From CAIUKV01 sp041659105 (GTDB taxonomy: Bacteria; Actinomycetota; Acidimicrobiia; IMCC26256; PALSA-555), in NCBI GenBank assembly GCA_041659105.1, contig JBAZYX010000010.1:1-52282 (forward strand): DNA of 52,282 bases, in the 5' to 3' direction. The notes beneath the pieces are model-generated. The model saw only the letters and a program-made list of their open reading frames with translations. It searched no databases and was not told where the DNA came from. How positions within the stretch are numbered: the stretch's first letter is position 1; each line of letters starts with the position of its first letter. Positions 1 through 7,485 of the stretch are shown here, piece by piece. The position numbers and the translations under genes are program-made.

Positions 1-1
1 C

Positions 2-97
2 GGCTGGCGGCTCGTCGTGCCGGCCGCCGGTCCGGTGGACCCGACGGCGGGCTCGTCGCGCGACGCGATCGCGCTGGGTGGCTCGGCCCCGGGCTGA
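2..97 (+). CDS. C-terminal end of an unidentified protein (cut by window edge)
   Basis: An open frame enters from the left edge and ends at TGA 95-97, giving about 31 residues (start GWRLVVPAAG, end GGSAPG). No family can be recognised from so little. It lies upstream of the leaderless promoter of the YchF-like gene, so it probably ends the previous transcription unit. The frame could be chance in DNA this GC-rich. Confidence 0.4.
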   Translation, partial: GWRLVVPAAGPVDPTAGSSRDAIALGGSAPG

Positions 98-112
98 GCT
101 CCGCCCACTCGG

Positions 113-118
113 TACCCT
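113..118 (+). promoter_or_regulatory. -10 box (TACCCT) of a leaderless promoter
   Basis: TACCCT matches the actinobacterial TAnnnT -10 pattern and lies 8 bases before the ATG at 127, so transcription should begin at or next to the start codon. No Shine-Dalgarno sequence is visible. Confidence 0.5.
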
Positions 119-126
119 CGCCAACC

Positions 127-1149
127 ATGGAACATCTCGGTCTCGTCGGCTTGTCGGACTCCGGGCACGGCGCACTCTTCCGTGCCCTCACGGGGATGGA
201 CGTCGAGTTCGCGTCCGAGCGCGTGCTGGCCATGGTCAACCTGCCCGACGCCCGGCTCGACGCGCTGGCCGAGATGTCCGAGTCGAAGAAGGTCGTCTAC
301 GCGACCTTCCAGATCGCGTACCTCCCGGGCCTGTCCACCGAGGCGGGCAAGGGTCTCGGCAGCCGGCTCCTCGGCTCGCTGCGCGACTGCGACGCGCTGA
401 TGCTCGTGGTGCGGGCGGCCGACGGCAACGACCCCGCCCGTGACCTCCGGGCGCTCGAGGACGAGCTGGTCCTCGCCGACCTCGGCTCCGTCGAGCAGCG
501 CCTCTACAAGCAGCAGCGTGCGCTCAAGGGCGACAAGACGCTCGCTCCCGAGATCGGCGCGCTCGAGCGGGCCGAGGCGGTGCTCTCCGAGGGTGAGCCG
601 ATCTACCGCTCCGACCTCACCGCCGACGAGCGGGCATTGCTCTTCCCGGTGTTCCTCCTCACCAACAAGCCCGCGCTCGTGGTGGTCAACGTCGACGTCG
701 GCCAGCTCGACGAGGCCGACGCCATCGCATCGGCGTTCGGTGAGGACGCGCTGTCCGTGTGCGTGGAGCTCGAGGGCGATCCCGACGTCGTGGCCGCCGA
801 GGGTGCCGAGCGGGCCGAGCTGCTCGCCGAGCTCGGCGTGGCCGAGAGCGTGGTGCCGCGCGTCGCTCGGTCCGCGCTCAACATGCTGGGCAAGGCGACG
901 TTCCTCACCACGGGCGACAAGGAGTCGCGCGCGTGGACCTTCCGCGCCGGCGCCGCGGCGCCGGAGTGCGCCGGGGTGATCCACTCCGACCTGCAGCGCG
1001 GCTTCATCCGGGCCGAGGTGATCGACTGGCAGGAGCTGCTCGGCCTGGGTTCGTGGGCGAAGGCCAAGGACGTCGGCAAGATCCGGGTCGAGGGGAAGGA
1101 CTACGTCGTCAACGACGGCGACGTGATGGAGATCCGCTTCAACGTCTGA
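127..1149 (+). CDS. YchF/OBG-family protein with degenerate P-loop
   Basis: The 340-residue product aligns end to end with the ribosome-associated ATPase YchF. It keeps the family's C-terminal TGS-like signature (IRVEGKDYVVNDGDVMEIRFNV region, ending NV), the RAWTF segment and the RGFIRAEV segment. The N-terminal nucleotide site is altered. Where YchF has a GxxxxGKS P-loop, residues 8-15 read G-L-S-D-S-G-H-G, so the phosphate-binding Lys and Ser/Thr are missing. The switch II segment normally reading DxAGL is AYLPGL here. The protein is about 20 residues shorter than E. coli YchF. It is probably a paralogue that no longer binds or hydrolyses nucleotide, and a normal ychF should exist elsewhere. 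ATG 127 fits the leaderless promoter. Family assignment is firm; loss of catalysis is inferred. Confidence 0.85.
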   Translation: MEHLGLVGLSDSGHGALFRALTGMDVEFASERVLAMVNLPDARLDALAEMSESKKVVYATFQIAYLPGLSTEAGKGLGSRLLGSLRDCDALMLVVRAADGNDPARDLRALEDELVLADLGSVEQRLYKQQRALKGDKTLAPEIGALERAEAVLSEGEPIYRSDLTADERALLFPVFLLTNKPALVVVNVDVGQLDEADAIASAFGEDALSVCVELEGDPDVVAAEGAERAELLAELGVAESVVPRVARSALNMLGKATFLTTGDKESRAWTFRAGAAAPECAGVIHSDLQRGFIRAEVIDWQELLGLGSWAKAKDVGKIRVEGKDYVVNDGDVMEIRFNV

Positions 1150-1182
1150 CGTCGAGGTCGACGATCGCGGGCGCGCCGTCGC

Positions 1183-1188
1183 TAGCCT
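1183..1188 (+). promoter_or_regulatory. -10 box (TAGCCT) of a leaderless promoter
   Basis: TAGCCT sits 7 bases before GTG 1196. It supports that GTG as the real start of the methyltransferase gene and indicates a leaderless transcript. Confidence 0.5.
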
Positions 1189-1195
1189 CGGGCCG

Positions 1196-2050
1196 GTGAC
1201 CGGTGCCGACGAGCAGAGACCCGAGCGCCCGTGGTGGATCGTCTGGCACCCGCACCAGAAGCTGTGGAACTGGTGGCTCGTCCACCGGTTGCAGCGGGTG
1301 TCCCGCCGGCCCGCGGTCACGTCCGCCGTCGTCGGCGCCGACTCGCTGCTGCTCGTCCTCCGGGTGCTGTTGCGTCGCGTGGTGCGCCTGGGCCCGGCCG
1401 CGGTGCTCCGGCCGTCGCTGCCGTTGCCGGCGCGGGTCCTCTACGTCGACTGCGGGTTGCACCGTGGCGGACTGCAGGTCGCGACGGTGCGGCACTGGCT
1501 CGGCGACCGCACCGACCTGAGCGTGCTCGGGTTCGAGGCGAGTCCGGAGCACTTTCCGGTGGTGCAGGCTGCGTACGCAGACGCGCCGGTCGACTTCCGC
1601 AACGTGGCCCTCGTCGGGCCGGACCACCCCTCGGACGTCGTCCGGCTGTACCGCAGCGGCGGCAGCGGCAAGGCCGATTCCCTGTTCGCCGAACGGGGTG
1701 AGGAGTTCGACACCGTGCCCGCGGTCCGGCTGAGCGCGGTGCTGGAGGAGTTCTTCGCCGAGCACGGGCGTCAGCCCCTGCTCGTCCGCATGAACATCGA
1801 GGGCGCCGAGGAGTTCGTGATCGACGACCTCGTCGATTCCGGTCTCGTCGAGCAGGTCGCCGGCTTCTACGGGATGTGGGACGACCTGGGGAAGATCGAC
1901 CCGGCCCGCGACGCCGCGTTCCGGCGCACGTTGCGCGCGCACCACATCCACACGGTGACGTTCAACGACCGCGACTACGGGCACCGGTTCCGGCTCTGGG
2001 CCGTCCGGTACGACATGAACACGGCGCTGGTGGCGGCCGCGGCCGGCTAG
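1196..2050 (+). CDS. FkbM-like SAM-dependent methyltransferase
   Basis: The 284-residue protein resembles the FkbM methyltransferase family. After a basic N-terminal segment of about 75 residues, motif I appears as LYVDCGLHRGG, followed by GFEASPEHF (acidic SAM-ribose contact) and, further on, RMNIEGAEEFVIDDL, which matches the family's IDVEGxE-type block. FkbM enzymes transfer methyl groups to oxygen in polyketides and sugars; the substrate here cannot be inferred. The N-terminal part has hydrophobic stretches (VVGADSLLLVLRVLL) that may attach it to the membrane. GTG 1196 is favoured because a -10 box lies just upstream. The gene stands alone between the YchF-like gene and the DUF192 gene. 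Confidence 0.65.
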   Translation: MTGADEQRPERPWWIVWHPHQKLWNWWLVHRLQRVSRRPAVTSAVVGADSLLLVLRVLLRRVVRLGPAAVLRPSLPLPARVLYVDCGLHRGGLQVATVRHWLGDRTDLSVLGFEASPEHFPVVQAAYADAPVDFRNVALVGPDHPSDVVRLYRSGGSGKADSLFAERGEEFDTVPAVRLSAVLEEFFAEHGRQPLLVRMNIEGAEEFVIDDLVDSGLVEQVAGFYGMWDDLGKIDPARDAAFRRTLRAHHIHTVTFNDRDYGHRFRLWAVRYDMNTALVAAAAG

Positions 2051-2092
2051 ACCCGCCGACCGCGGCGCGGGGCGCGCCCGGTCACCGATGCC

Positions 2093-2473
2093 GTGGCCGG
2101 GGTCCGGCCCGCCGTGGGAGACCCGGGCTCCGCCACGATCCTCGCCGGCCGCACCGTCGTGGCGGCGGAGGTGGCCCGGACGCGAACGGCCCGCCGGCGG
2201 GGGTTGCTCGGGCGCGACGGGATCGACGGCGTCCTCGTGCTCGTCCCGTGTCGGCAGGTGCACACGATCGGCATGCGGTTCGCGATCGACGTGGCGTTCT
2301 GCGCAGCCGACGGCAGGGTGCTGCGGGTGGCGACGATGCAACCGGGCCGGGTGTCACGGCCCGTCGTCCGGGCGAGGGTGGTGCTGGAGGCCGAGGCCGG
2401 CGCGTTCGGGTGCTGGGGTCTCCGGTGCGGCGATGTGGTCGAGGTGCGCGAGCATGCGGGCCGTGACTCGTGA
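2093..2473 (+). CDS. DUF192 family protein
   Basis: The 126-residue product carries the DUF192 fold signature: a TRRRGLLGRDG-like segment, then QVHTIGMRFAIDVAF (the family's conserved HxxGMxFxIDvaF) and a C-terminal glycine-containing G-C-W-G-L-R-C-GD block. Family members are small beta-rich proteins, often exported, with no settled biochemical role. No signal peptide is visible here. GTG 2093 is the likely start; ATG 2088 is in another frame. The end overlaps the start of rsmI by 20 bases, so the two genes are probably co-transcribed and translationally coupled. Confidence 0.75.
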   Translation: MAGVRPAVGDPGSATILAGRTVVAAEVARTRTARRRGLLGRDGIDGVLVLVPCRQVHTIGMRFAIDVAFCAADGRVLRVATMQPGRVSRPVVRARVVLEAEAGAFGCWGLRCGDVVEVREHAGRDS

Positions 2474-3308
2474 GGGTGCGCTCGTGCTCGTGGCCACGCC
2501 GATCGGCAACCTCGGCGACCTCGCGCCCCGCGCGGTGGAGGCCTTGCGCAGCGCCGACGTGATCGCGGCCGAGGACACCCGGCGCACCCGGGCGCTCCTC
2601 ACCCACGCCGGGGTGCCGGGCGGCCGGCGCCTGATCGCGGTGCACGAGCACAACGAGCGGGCCCGGGCCGCCGAGCTGGTGGAGCGGATCCGCGCGGGCG
2701 CCCGCGTCGCGTTCGTCACCGACGCGGGGATGCCGGGGATCTCCGACCCGGGGGAGCGGCTGGTGCGGGTGTGCTCCGAAGCCGGGCTGAGGGTCGAGGT
2801 CGTGCCGGGGCCGAGCGCGGCGCTGGCCGCGTTGGTGGTCTCGGGGCTGCCGACGAGCCGGTTCGTGATGGAGGGCTTCCTGCCCCGCTCGGGGAAGGAG
2901 CGCACCACTCGCCTCGCCGAGCTCTCGGTGGAGACCCGCACGGCGGTGCTGTTCGAGGCGCCGAACCGGGTCGCCGCCACGCTCGGCGACCTCGTGGCGG
3001 TGTGCGGTGGCGAGCGGCGGGTGGTGATCGCCCGTGAGCTCACGAAGCGGTACGAGGAGGTCTGGCGCGGGACGTTGACCGAGGCGGTGGCGCACGTCGT
3101 GGACCACGAGCCGCGCGGTGAGCACGTCCTCGTGCTCGCCGGCGCGTCGCCCACCGGCGCGCCCGACGACGACGCGATCCGCGCGGCGGTGCAGGGCCTG
3201 CTCGGCGACGGCGTCTCCGCGCGCGACGCCGCGGCCGAGGTCGCCGCCGCGCTGGGCGTCCCCAAGCGCCGCGCCTACGACATCGCCATCGCCCTCCGTC
3301 GCCCCTGA
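2454..3308 (+). CDS. rsmI: 16S rRNA (cytidine-2'-O)-methyltransferase RsmI
   Basis: RsmI uses SAM to methylate the 2'-OH of C1402 in the decoding centre of 16S rRNA. The 284-residue product starts with LVLVATPIGNLGDL, the diagnostic RsmI N-terminus of the tetrapyrrole-methylase fold. It continues with IAAEDTRRTRALL, HEHNE, FVTDAGMPGISDPG and VPGPSAALAALVVSGL, and ends with a short helical tail (AAEVAAALGVPKRRAYDIA). ATG 2454 is chosen because it gives the usual MRAVTREG lead; GTG 2463 is an alternative. The start lies inside the end of the DUF192 gene. The rsmI-metG-tatD-rpfB-rsmA order is the conserved actinobacterial one. Confidence 0.93.
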   Translation: MRAVTREGALVLVATPIGNLGDLAPRAVEALRSADVIAAEDTRRTRALLTHAGVPGGRRLIAVHEHNERARAAELVERIRAGARVAFVTDAGMPGISDPGERLVRVCSEAGLRVEVVPGPSAALAALVVSGLPTSRFVMEGFLPRSGKERTTRLAELSVETRTAVLFEAPNRVAATLGDLVAVCGGERRVVIARELTKRYEEVWRGTLTEAVAHVVDHEPRGEHVLVLAGASPTGAPDDDAIRAAVQGLLGDGVSARDAAAEVAAALGVPKRRAYDIAIALRRP

Positions 3309-3337
3309 AACGGGGAGGGATCGGGAGGGGGCGTGGG

Positions 3338-3343
3338 TATCGT
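3338..3343 (+). promoter_or_regulatory. -10 box (TATCGT) of leaderless metG promoter
   Basis: TATCGT lies 6 bases before GTG 3350 in the short gap after rsmI. Spacing predicts that the metG transcript begins at its start codon. Confidence 0.45.
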
Positions 3344-3349
3344 GGCCCG

Positions 3350-4870
3350 GTGGCCAACCCCTTCTACGTGACGACGCCGATCTACTACGTCAACGACGCG
3401 CCCCACATCGGCCACGCCTACACCACGGTCGCCGCCGACGTGCTCGCCCGATGGCGCCGACTCTGGGGTGACGACGTCGTGTTCCTCACCGGCACCGACG
3501 AGCACGGGCTCAAGGTCCAGCGGGCGGCCGAGGGGGGGGGGGTGGGCCCCCAGGAGTGGGCCGACCGGACGAGCGAGCGGTTCCGCGAGGCCTGGGCCCA
3601 GCTCGACATCACCTACACCGACTTCATCCGCACCACCGAGCCCCGCCACTACGCCGCGGTCGCGCAGTTCCTCCAGCGGGTGTACGACAACGGCCACATC
3701 GAGCTCGACACCTACGAAGGCCTGTACTGCGTGCACTGCGAGGCCTATTACGCGGAAGACGAGCTGATCAACGGGGGCAACTGCCCGATCCACGACAAGC
3801 CCGTCGACCACGTCACCGAGGAGAACTACTTCTTCCGCCTCTCGCGCTTCGCCGACGCGCTGCTCGAGCACTACGCGGCGCACCCCGAGGCCGTGCAGCC
3901 AGACAGCAAGCGCAACGAGGTGCTCGGCTTCATCAAGCAGGGCTTGCGCGACTTCTCGATGAGCCGCACGTCGATCACGTGGGGGATCCCGCTCCCGTGG
4001 GACCCGGAGCACGTCACCTACGTCTGGTTCGAGGCGCTGTTCAACTACTGCACCGCGGTGGGCTACGGCGACGACCGCGCCCGCTTCGACCGCTACTGGC
4101 CGGTCGACTACCACCTCGTCGGCAAGGACATCCTCCGGTTCCACGCCGTCTTCTGGCCCGCGATGCTCATGGCCGCGGGGGAAGCGCCGCCGAAGTGCGT
4201 GTACGCCCACGGCTACCTGATGGTGGGCGGCGAGAAGATGAGCAAGACCCGGCTGAACCAGATCGCGCCGGCCGACCTGGTGGCGGACTTCGGCAGCGAC
4301 GGCTTCCGCTACCACTTCCTCGCCGACCAGCGCTTCGGCCCCGACGGCGACTTCTCGTACGAGGCGATGGTGGCGCGCTACAACGCCGACCTCGCGAACA
4401 ACTTCGGCAACCTCGCGAACCGCGTCCTCACCATGGCGGTCAACTACTGCGGCGGGGTCGTGCCCGACACCCGGGCCGACGGCCCGCTCGCGGCCGCGGC
4501 GGCGGGTGCGTTCGAGGGCTGCGCGGCCGCGTTCGCCGAGGTCGACTACGCGGCGGCGTTCGGAGCCGTGTGGGACCTGATCCGCGCCACCAACTCCTAC
4601 ATCGAGGACCAGGAGCCCTGGAAGCTCAACAAGGCGGGCGACACCGCGGCCGTGGCCGCGGTGCTCGGCGACTGCCTCGAGGCGCTCCGGTTCGTGGCGC
4701 TGCTGGCGTCGCCGGTGATCCCGCGGGCGAGCGCCGAGCTGTGGCGGCGCCTCGGCCTGCCCAACACCCCCGAGGACCAGCGCCTCCCCGACGCCGCGGC
4801 TTGGGGCCTGCTCCCCGCCGGCGCGCCGCTGGTGAAGGGGGACCCCCTCTTCCCCCGCTTCGAGGCCTGA
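3350..4870 (+). CDS. metG: Methionyl-tRNA synthetase
   Basis: This class I synthetase charges tRNA-Met in the cytoplasm. The 506-residue product is the short form without a C-terminal tRNA-binding domain. Visible motifs are HIGH at residues 19-22, a single zinc knuckle with Cys127, Cys130, Cys145 and His148 (CVHC...CPIH) and KMSKT at 296-300. The anticodon-binding helical domain follows (NNFGNLANRV, EDQEPWKLNK). GTG 3350 fits the leaderless promoter. An uninterrupted run of 11 G at 3532-3542 encodes part of a Gly-rich linker; the frame is intact, but this is a place where sequencing or replication slippage is likely. Downstream is tatD, as in other actinobacteria. Confidence 0.97.
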   Translation: MANPFYVTTPIYYVNDAPHIGHAYTTVAADVLARWRRLWGDDVVFLTGTDEHGLKVQRAAEGGGVGPQEWADRTSERFREAWAQLDITYTDFIRTTEPRHYAAVAQFLQRVYDNGHIELDTYEGLYCVHCEAYYAEDELINGGNCPIHDKPVDHVTEENYFFRLSRFADALLEHYAAHPEAVQPDSKRNEVLGFIKQGLRDFSMSRTSITWGIPLPWDPEHVTYVWFEALFNYCTAVGYGDDRARFDRYWPVDYHLVGKDILRFHAVFWPAMLMAAGEAPPKCVYAHGYLMVGGEKMSKTRLNQIAPADLVADFGSDGFRYHFLADQRFGPDGDFSYEAMVARYNADLANNFGNLANRVLTMAVNYCGGVVPDTRADGPLAAAAAGAFEGCAAAFAEVDYAAAFGAVWDLIRATNSYIEDQEPWKLNKAGDTAAVAAVLGDCLEALRFVALLASPVIPRASAELWRRLGLPNTPEDQRLPDAAAWGLLPAGAPLVKGDPLFPRFEA

Positions 4871-4872
4871 CC

Positions 4873-4924
4873 CCCTGTTTGGACGGATCGTCGGCCCATG
4901 ACCCCACAAAGTGTCCAAACAGGG
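4873..4924 (+). repeat. 12-bp inverted repeat spanning the metG-tatD junction
   Basis: CCCTGTTTGGAC (4873-4884) is the exact reverse complement of GTCCAAACAGGG (4913-4924), with 28 bases between. The left arm begins two bases after the metG stop. The spacer contains the ATG at 4898. It may act as a metG terminator or as a structure in the tatD leader. It differs in sequence from the two related palindromes at 13479 and 24773. Confidence 0.6.
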
Positions 4925-5686
4925 TGGGTGGACAGCCACTGTCATCCCCAGATGGCGGGGGACGCGGACGCGGTGATCCAGCGGGCGCGCGACGCCGGGG
5001 TGGTCGCGATGGTGGTGGTGGGCACCGACCTCGCCTCCTCCCGCGCGGCGGTCGCCCTGGCCGAGCGGCACGCCGGCGTGTTCGCGACCGTCGGCCTGCA
5101 TCCCCACGATGCCACCGGCCTCGGCGCGGACTGGGACGACCTCGCCGACCTCGCCGCCCGCCCGGGCGTGGTCGCGGTGGGGGAGGCCGGGTTCGACTAC
5201 CACTACATGCACTCGCCGCCGCCCGAGCAGGACGACGCGTTCCGCCGTCAGATCCGCCTCGCCCACCAGCTCGACCGCGCCCTGGTCGTCCACTCCCGCG
5301 ACGCGTGGGACGACACGTTCCGGGTGCTCGCCGAGGAGGGGGTGCCCCGCCGCACGGTGTTCCACTGCTTCACGGGCGGAGCCGCCGAAGCCGAGCGGGC
5401 CCTCGCGCTCGGCGCGGCGCTGTCGTTCAGCGGGATCGTCTCGTTCAAGAACGCCGACGACGTGCGCGCCGCTGCCGCGTTGTGCCCGTCCGACCGGATG
5501 CTGGTGGAGACCGATTCGCCCTATCTCGCCCCCGTGCCCCACCGGGGCGAGGAGAACGAGCCCGCCTTCGTCGTGGCCGTGGGCACCGCCCTCGCGGCTG
5601 CGGTGGGCCGTCCCCCGGGGGTCGTGGCGGCCGAGACCGCGGCGGCCGCGGTGGCCTGGCTGGGCCTCCCGGTTACGCCTGGGTGA
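4898..5686 (+). CDS. tatD: TatD family metal-dependent hydrolase (DNase)
   Basis: The 262-residue product is a TatD-type TIM-barrel hydrolase, a family of Mg-dependent 3'-5' exonucleases. Metal ligands are visible in order: VDSHCHPQM (HxH), GEAGFDYHY (catalytic Glu), LVVHSRDA (His), VFHCFTG (His) and LVETDSPYLAP (Asp). ATG 4898 gives ten residues before VDSHCH and lies inside an inverted repeat. GTG 4928 starts directly at VDSHCH, as most family members do within a few residues, and is a reasonable alternative. The gene sits between metG and rpfB, its usual actinobacterial place. Confidence 0.93.
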   Translation: MTPQSVQTGWVDSHCHPQMAGDADAVIQRARDAGVVAMVVVGTDLASSRAAVALAERHAGVFATVGLHPHDATGLGADWDDLADLAARPGVVAVGEAGFDYHYMHSPPPEQDDAFRRQIRLAHQLDRALVVHSRDAWDDTFRVLAEEGVPRRTVFHCFTGGAAEAERALALGAALSFSGIVSFKNADDVRAAAALCPSDRMLVETDSPYLAPVPHRGEENEPAFVVAVGTALAAAVGRPPGVVAAETAAAAVAWLGLPVTPG

Positions 5687-5724
5687 ACGCTCCACCCGGG
5701 CTGATCCGGGTCACACCCGTGCGC

Positions 5725-5730
5725 TACCGT
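5725..5730 (+). promoter_or_regulatory. -10 box (TACCGT) for rpfB
   Basis: TACCGT overlaps the GTG at 5729, so that codon cannot be in an mRNA started from this box. Transcription would begin near 5737 and the first in-frame start after it is GTG 5750. Confidence 0.4.
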
Positions 5731-5749
5731 GCCGACGGGGTCTCGCGAC

Positions 5750-7414
5750 GTGGAGTTCGCGAGGCGGAGGAGCCCGGCCATCGATCCCGATCAGCCCGAT
5801 CAACCTGATCAGCCCGCGCCCAAGCGCACCCATCTGCACGGTCGTCGCGTCCACCGCGCGAGCCGTGCTCACCTGCGCGGGGCGGTGCGGCCGAGCCCCG
5901 CGCGCGCCGAGCCGCACGACTCCGCCAGCTGGCTCCCGCTCCCCGACGTCGACGCGCTCCCCGAGCTCGACGACCTGATCGCCACGTCCACCGGCGCCAC
6001 CGAGGCCCGGTCGGCGCCGCCGGGCGAGGCCGCGCCCGCGCCGCCGTCGCCCGCGCGGGCCCGTCCCCACGACGCCGCCACCTGGTTCCCGCTCCCGGTC
6101 CCCGACGAGCTGCCCAGCATCGACGAGATGCTCACGCAGTCGCCGTGGGACGCCAAGCCCTCCCCGGCCCGGGCCGAGCCCCACGACGCCAGCGCCTGGC
6201 TGCCCCTCCCCGACGTCGCCACCCTGCCCGACGTCGGCGCACTGATCCCCGAGCCGTCGGGTCCGCCCCCATCGGAGCAGGCCCCCGCCCGGGTGGCCCC
6301 CGCACCCCGCCGCCGCCTCGGCGCCCTCGCCCGCCCCCGTACGGTGCTCATCGCGCTGCTCCTCGCCGGCACGCTCGTCGCCGGGGGGCTCGCGCTCCAG
6401 CGCCTCGCCGACGGCGGCAACTCGGTCGAGGTGCGGGCCGACGGCCGCCGCATCTCGGTCGACACCGGCGCCACCACCGTGGGCGATCTCCTGCGCGACC
6501 AGAAGGTGCGGGTCGGTGCCAACGACCGCGTGGTCCCGACCGCGGGCACGCGCCTTCGCGACGGCCTCACGGTCACGGTGCTGCGCGGCTTCCCGATCAC
6601 CCGCGATCTCGACGGCACCATCGAGACCGTGTACACCACCTACGCCTCGCCGGCCGACTACGTGCGCCGCGACCTCAAGGCCGCCGACACCCTGGTGATG
6701 CGCAGCGGTCCCGAGCGCCTCCAGGCCGACTCCACGATCATCCTGCGCACGCCCCACCAGGGTCGCCTGCTCGTCGACGGCGCCGAGGTCGACTACGACA
6801 TCCCCGCGCTCGACCTGAAGGAGCTGCTCGCGCAGTACAGCGTCGACCCCGGCCCCGAGGACTACGTGCTCGACCGGTCGGGGCGGGCGATCGGCCGCGA
6901 CACCGTCCTCGTGAACGGCGAGCAGTACTCCGTGGTCCGCGTCGGCCGGGAGATCGTCCGGGTGGCCGAGCCCTACAACGTGGACCCGGAGCGCCGCCCC
7001 GACCACACGATGGCCGTGGGGGAGACCCGCGTCGAGGCCGCCGCCCCCGGCGTGCTCAGCGTGTCCTACGAGATCACGCGGCGCAACGGCGAGGACGTCG
7101 AGCGCAAGACCATCTCGAAGGTCCCCACCACCGTCGCCAAGCCCATGATCACGTACTACGGCACCAAGGCCGACCCCATGTGGGACCGGATCGCGGAGTG
7201 CGAGACCGGCGGCAACTGGGGCATGCAGGGCCCGCTGTACTCGGGCGGCCTCGGCTTCTACAACAACACCTGGGACGCGTTCGGCGGTCGTGACTTCGCC
7301 TCGAACGCGGGCCTCGCCAGCCGCGAGGAGCAGATCATCGTGGCCGAGCGGGTCCGCTCCGGCGTGGGCATCACCGGCTGGGGCTGCGCGCACATCCTCG
7401 GGTACGTGCGCTGA
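5750..7414 (+). CDS. rpfB: Resuscitation-promoting factor, RpfB type
   Basis: RpfB is a surface-anchored lytic transglycosylase that remodels peptidoglycan and promotes exit from dormancy. From GTG 5750 (554 residues) the order is: an Asp-Gln-Pro repeat and basic stretch; three copies of a unit built on SPARAxPHDxxxWxPLP starting at about residues 49, 100 and 138; a membrane segment at about 198-217; DUF348-like modules from about 226; a G5 domain at about 397-470; and the Rpf catalytic domain from about 477. That last domain has WDRIAECETGGNW, where Glu485 corresponds to the catalytic Glu. It lacks the terminal VC of many Rpf proteins and ends GWGCAHILGYVR. The long repeated cytoplasmic region before the membrane helix is not typical of RpfB. 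GTG 5729 would add seven residues. tatD and rsmA flank it as in M. tuberculosis. Confidence 0.92.
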   Translation: MEFARRRSPAIDPDQPDQPDQPAPKRTHLHGRRVHRASRAHLRGAVRPSPARAEPHDSASWLPLPDVDALPELDDLIATSTGATEARSAPPGEAAPAPPSPARARPHDAATWFPLPVPDELPSIDEMLTQSPWDAKPSPARAEPHDASAWLPLPDVATLPDVGALIPEPSGPPPSEQAPARVAPAPRRRLGALARPRTVLIALLLAGTLVAGGLALQRLADGGNSVEVRADGRRISVDTGATTVGDLLRDQKVRVGANDRVVPTAGTRLRDGLTVTVLRGFPITRDLDGTIETVYTTYASPADYVRRDLKAADTLVMRSGPERLQADSTIILRTPHQGRLLVDGAEVDYDIPALDLKELLAQYSVDPGPEDYVLDRSGRAIGRDTVLVNGEQYSVVRVGREIVRVAEPYNVDPERRPDHTMAVGETRVEAAAPGVLSVSYEITRRNGEDVERKTISKVPTTVAKPMITYYGTKADPMWDRIAECETGGNWGMQGPLYSGGLGFYNNTWDAFGGRDFASNAGLASREEQIIVAERVRSGVGITGWGCAHILGYVR

Positions 7415-7470
7415 CCGAGCACCGCGCGATCCCGTCCCCCGCCGGGTCCGGCCGCGCCGACCTCGACCGG

Positions 7471-7476
7471 TAGCGT
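7471..7476 (+). promoter_or_regulatory. -10 box (TAGCGT) of leaderless rsmA-ispE promoter
   Basis: TAGCGT lies 9 bases before ATG 7486. It likely drives the rsmA-ispE pair from the start codon. Confidence 0.45.
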
Positions 7477-7485
7477 CGCCGCCCC

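Noticed and set aside
3275..5695. Long minus-strand open frame of about 800 codons opposite metG and tatD
   Set aside because: It is antisense to two clear genes, is dominated by Arg, Gly, Val and His with no family motif, and arises from GC-rich codon bias.
5687..5749. Riboswitch before rpfB, as found upstream of some actinobacterial rpf genes
   Set aside because: Only about 40 bases separate the tatD stop from the rpfB promoter, and the leader would be about 13 bases, too short for a riboswitch.
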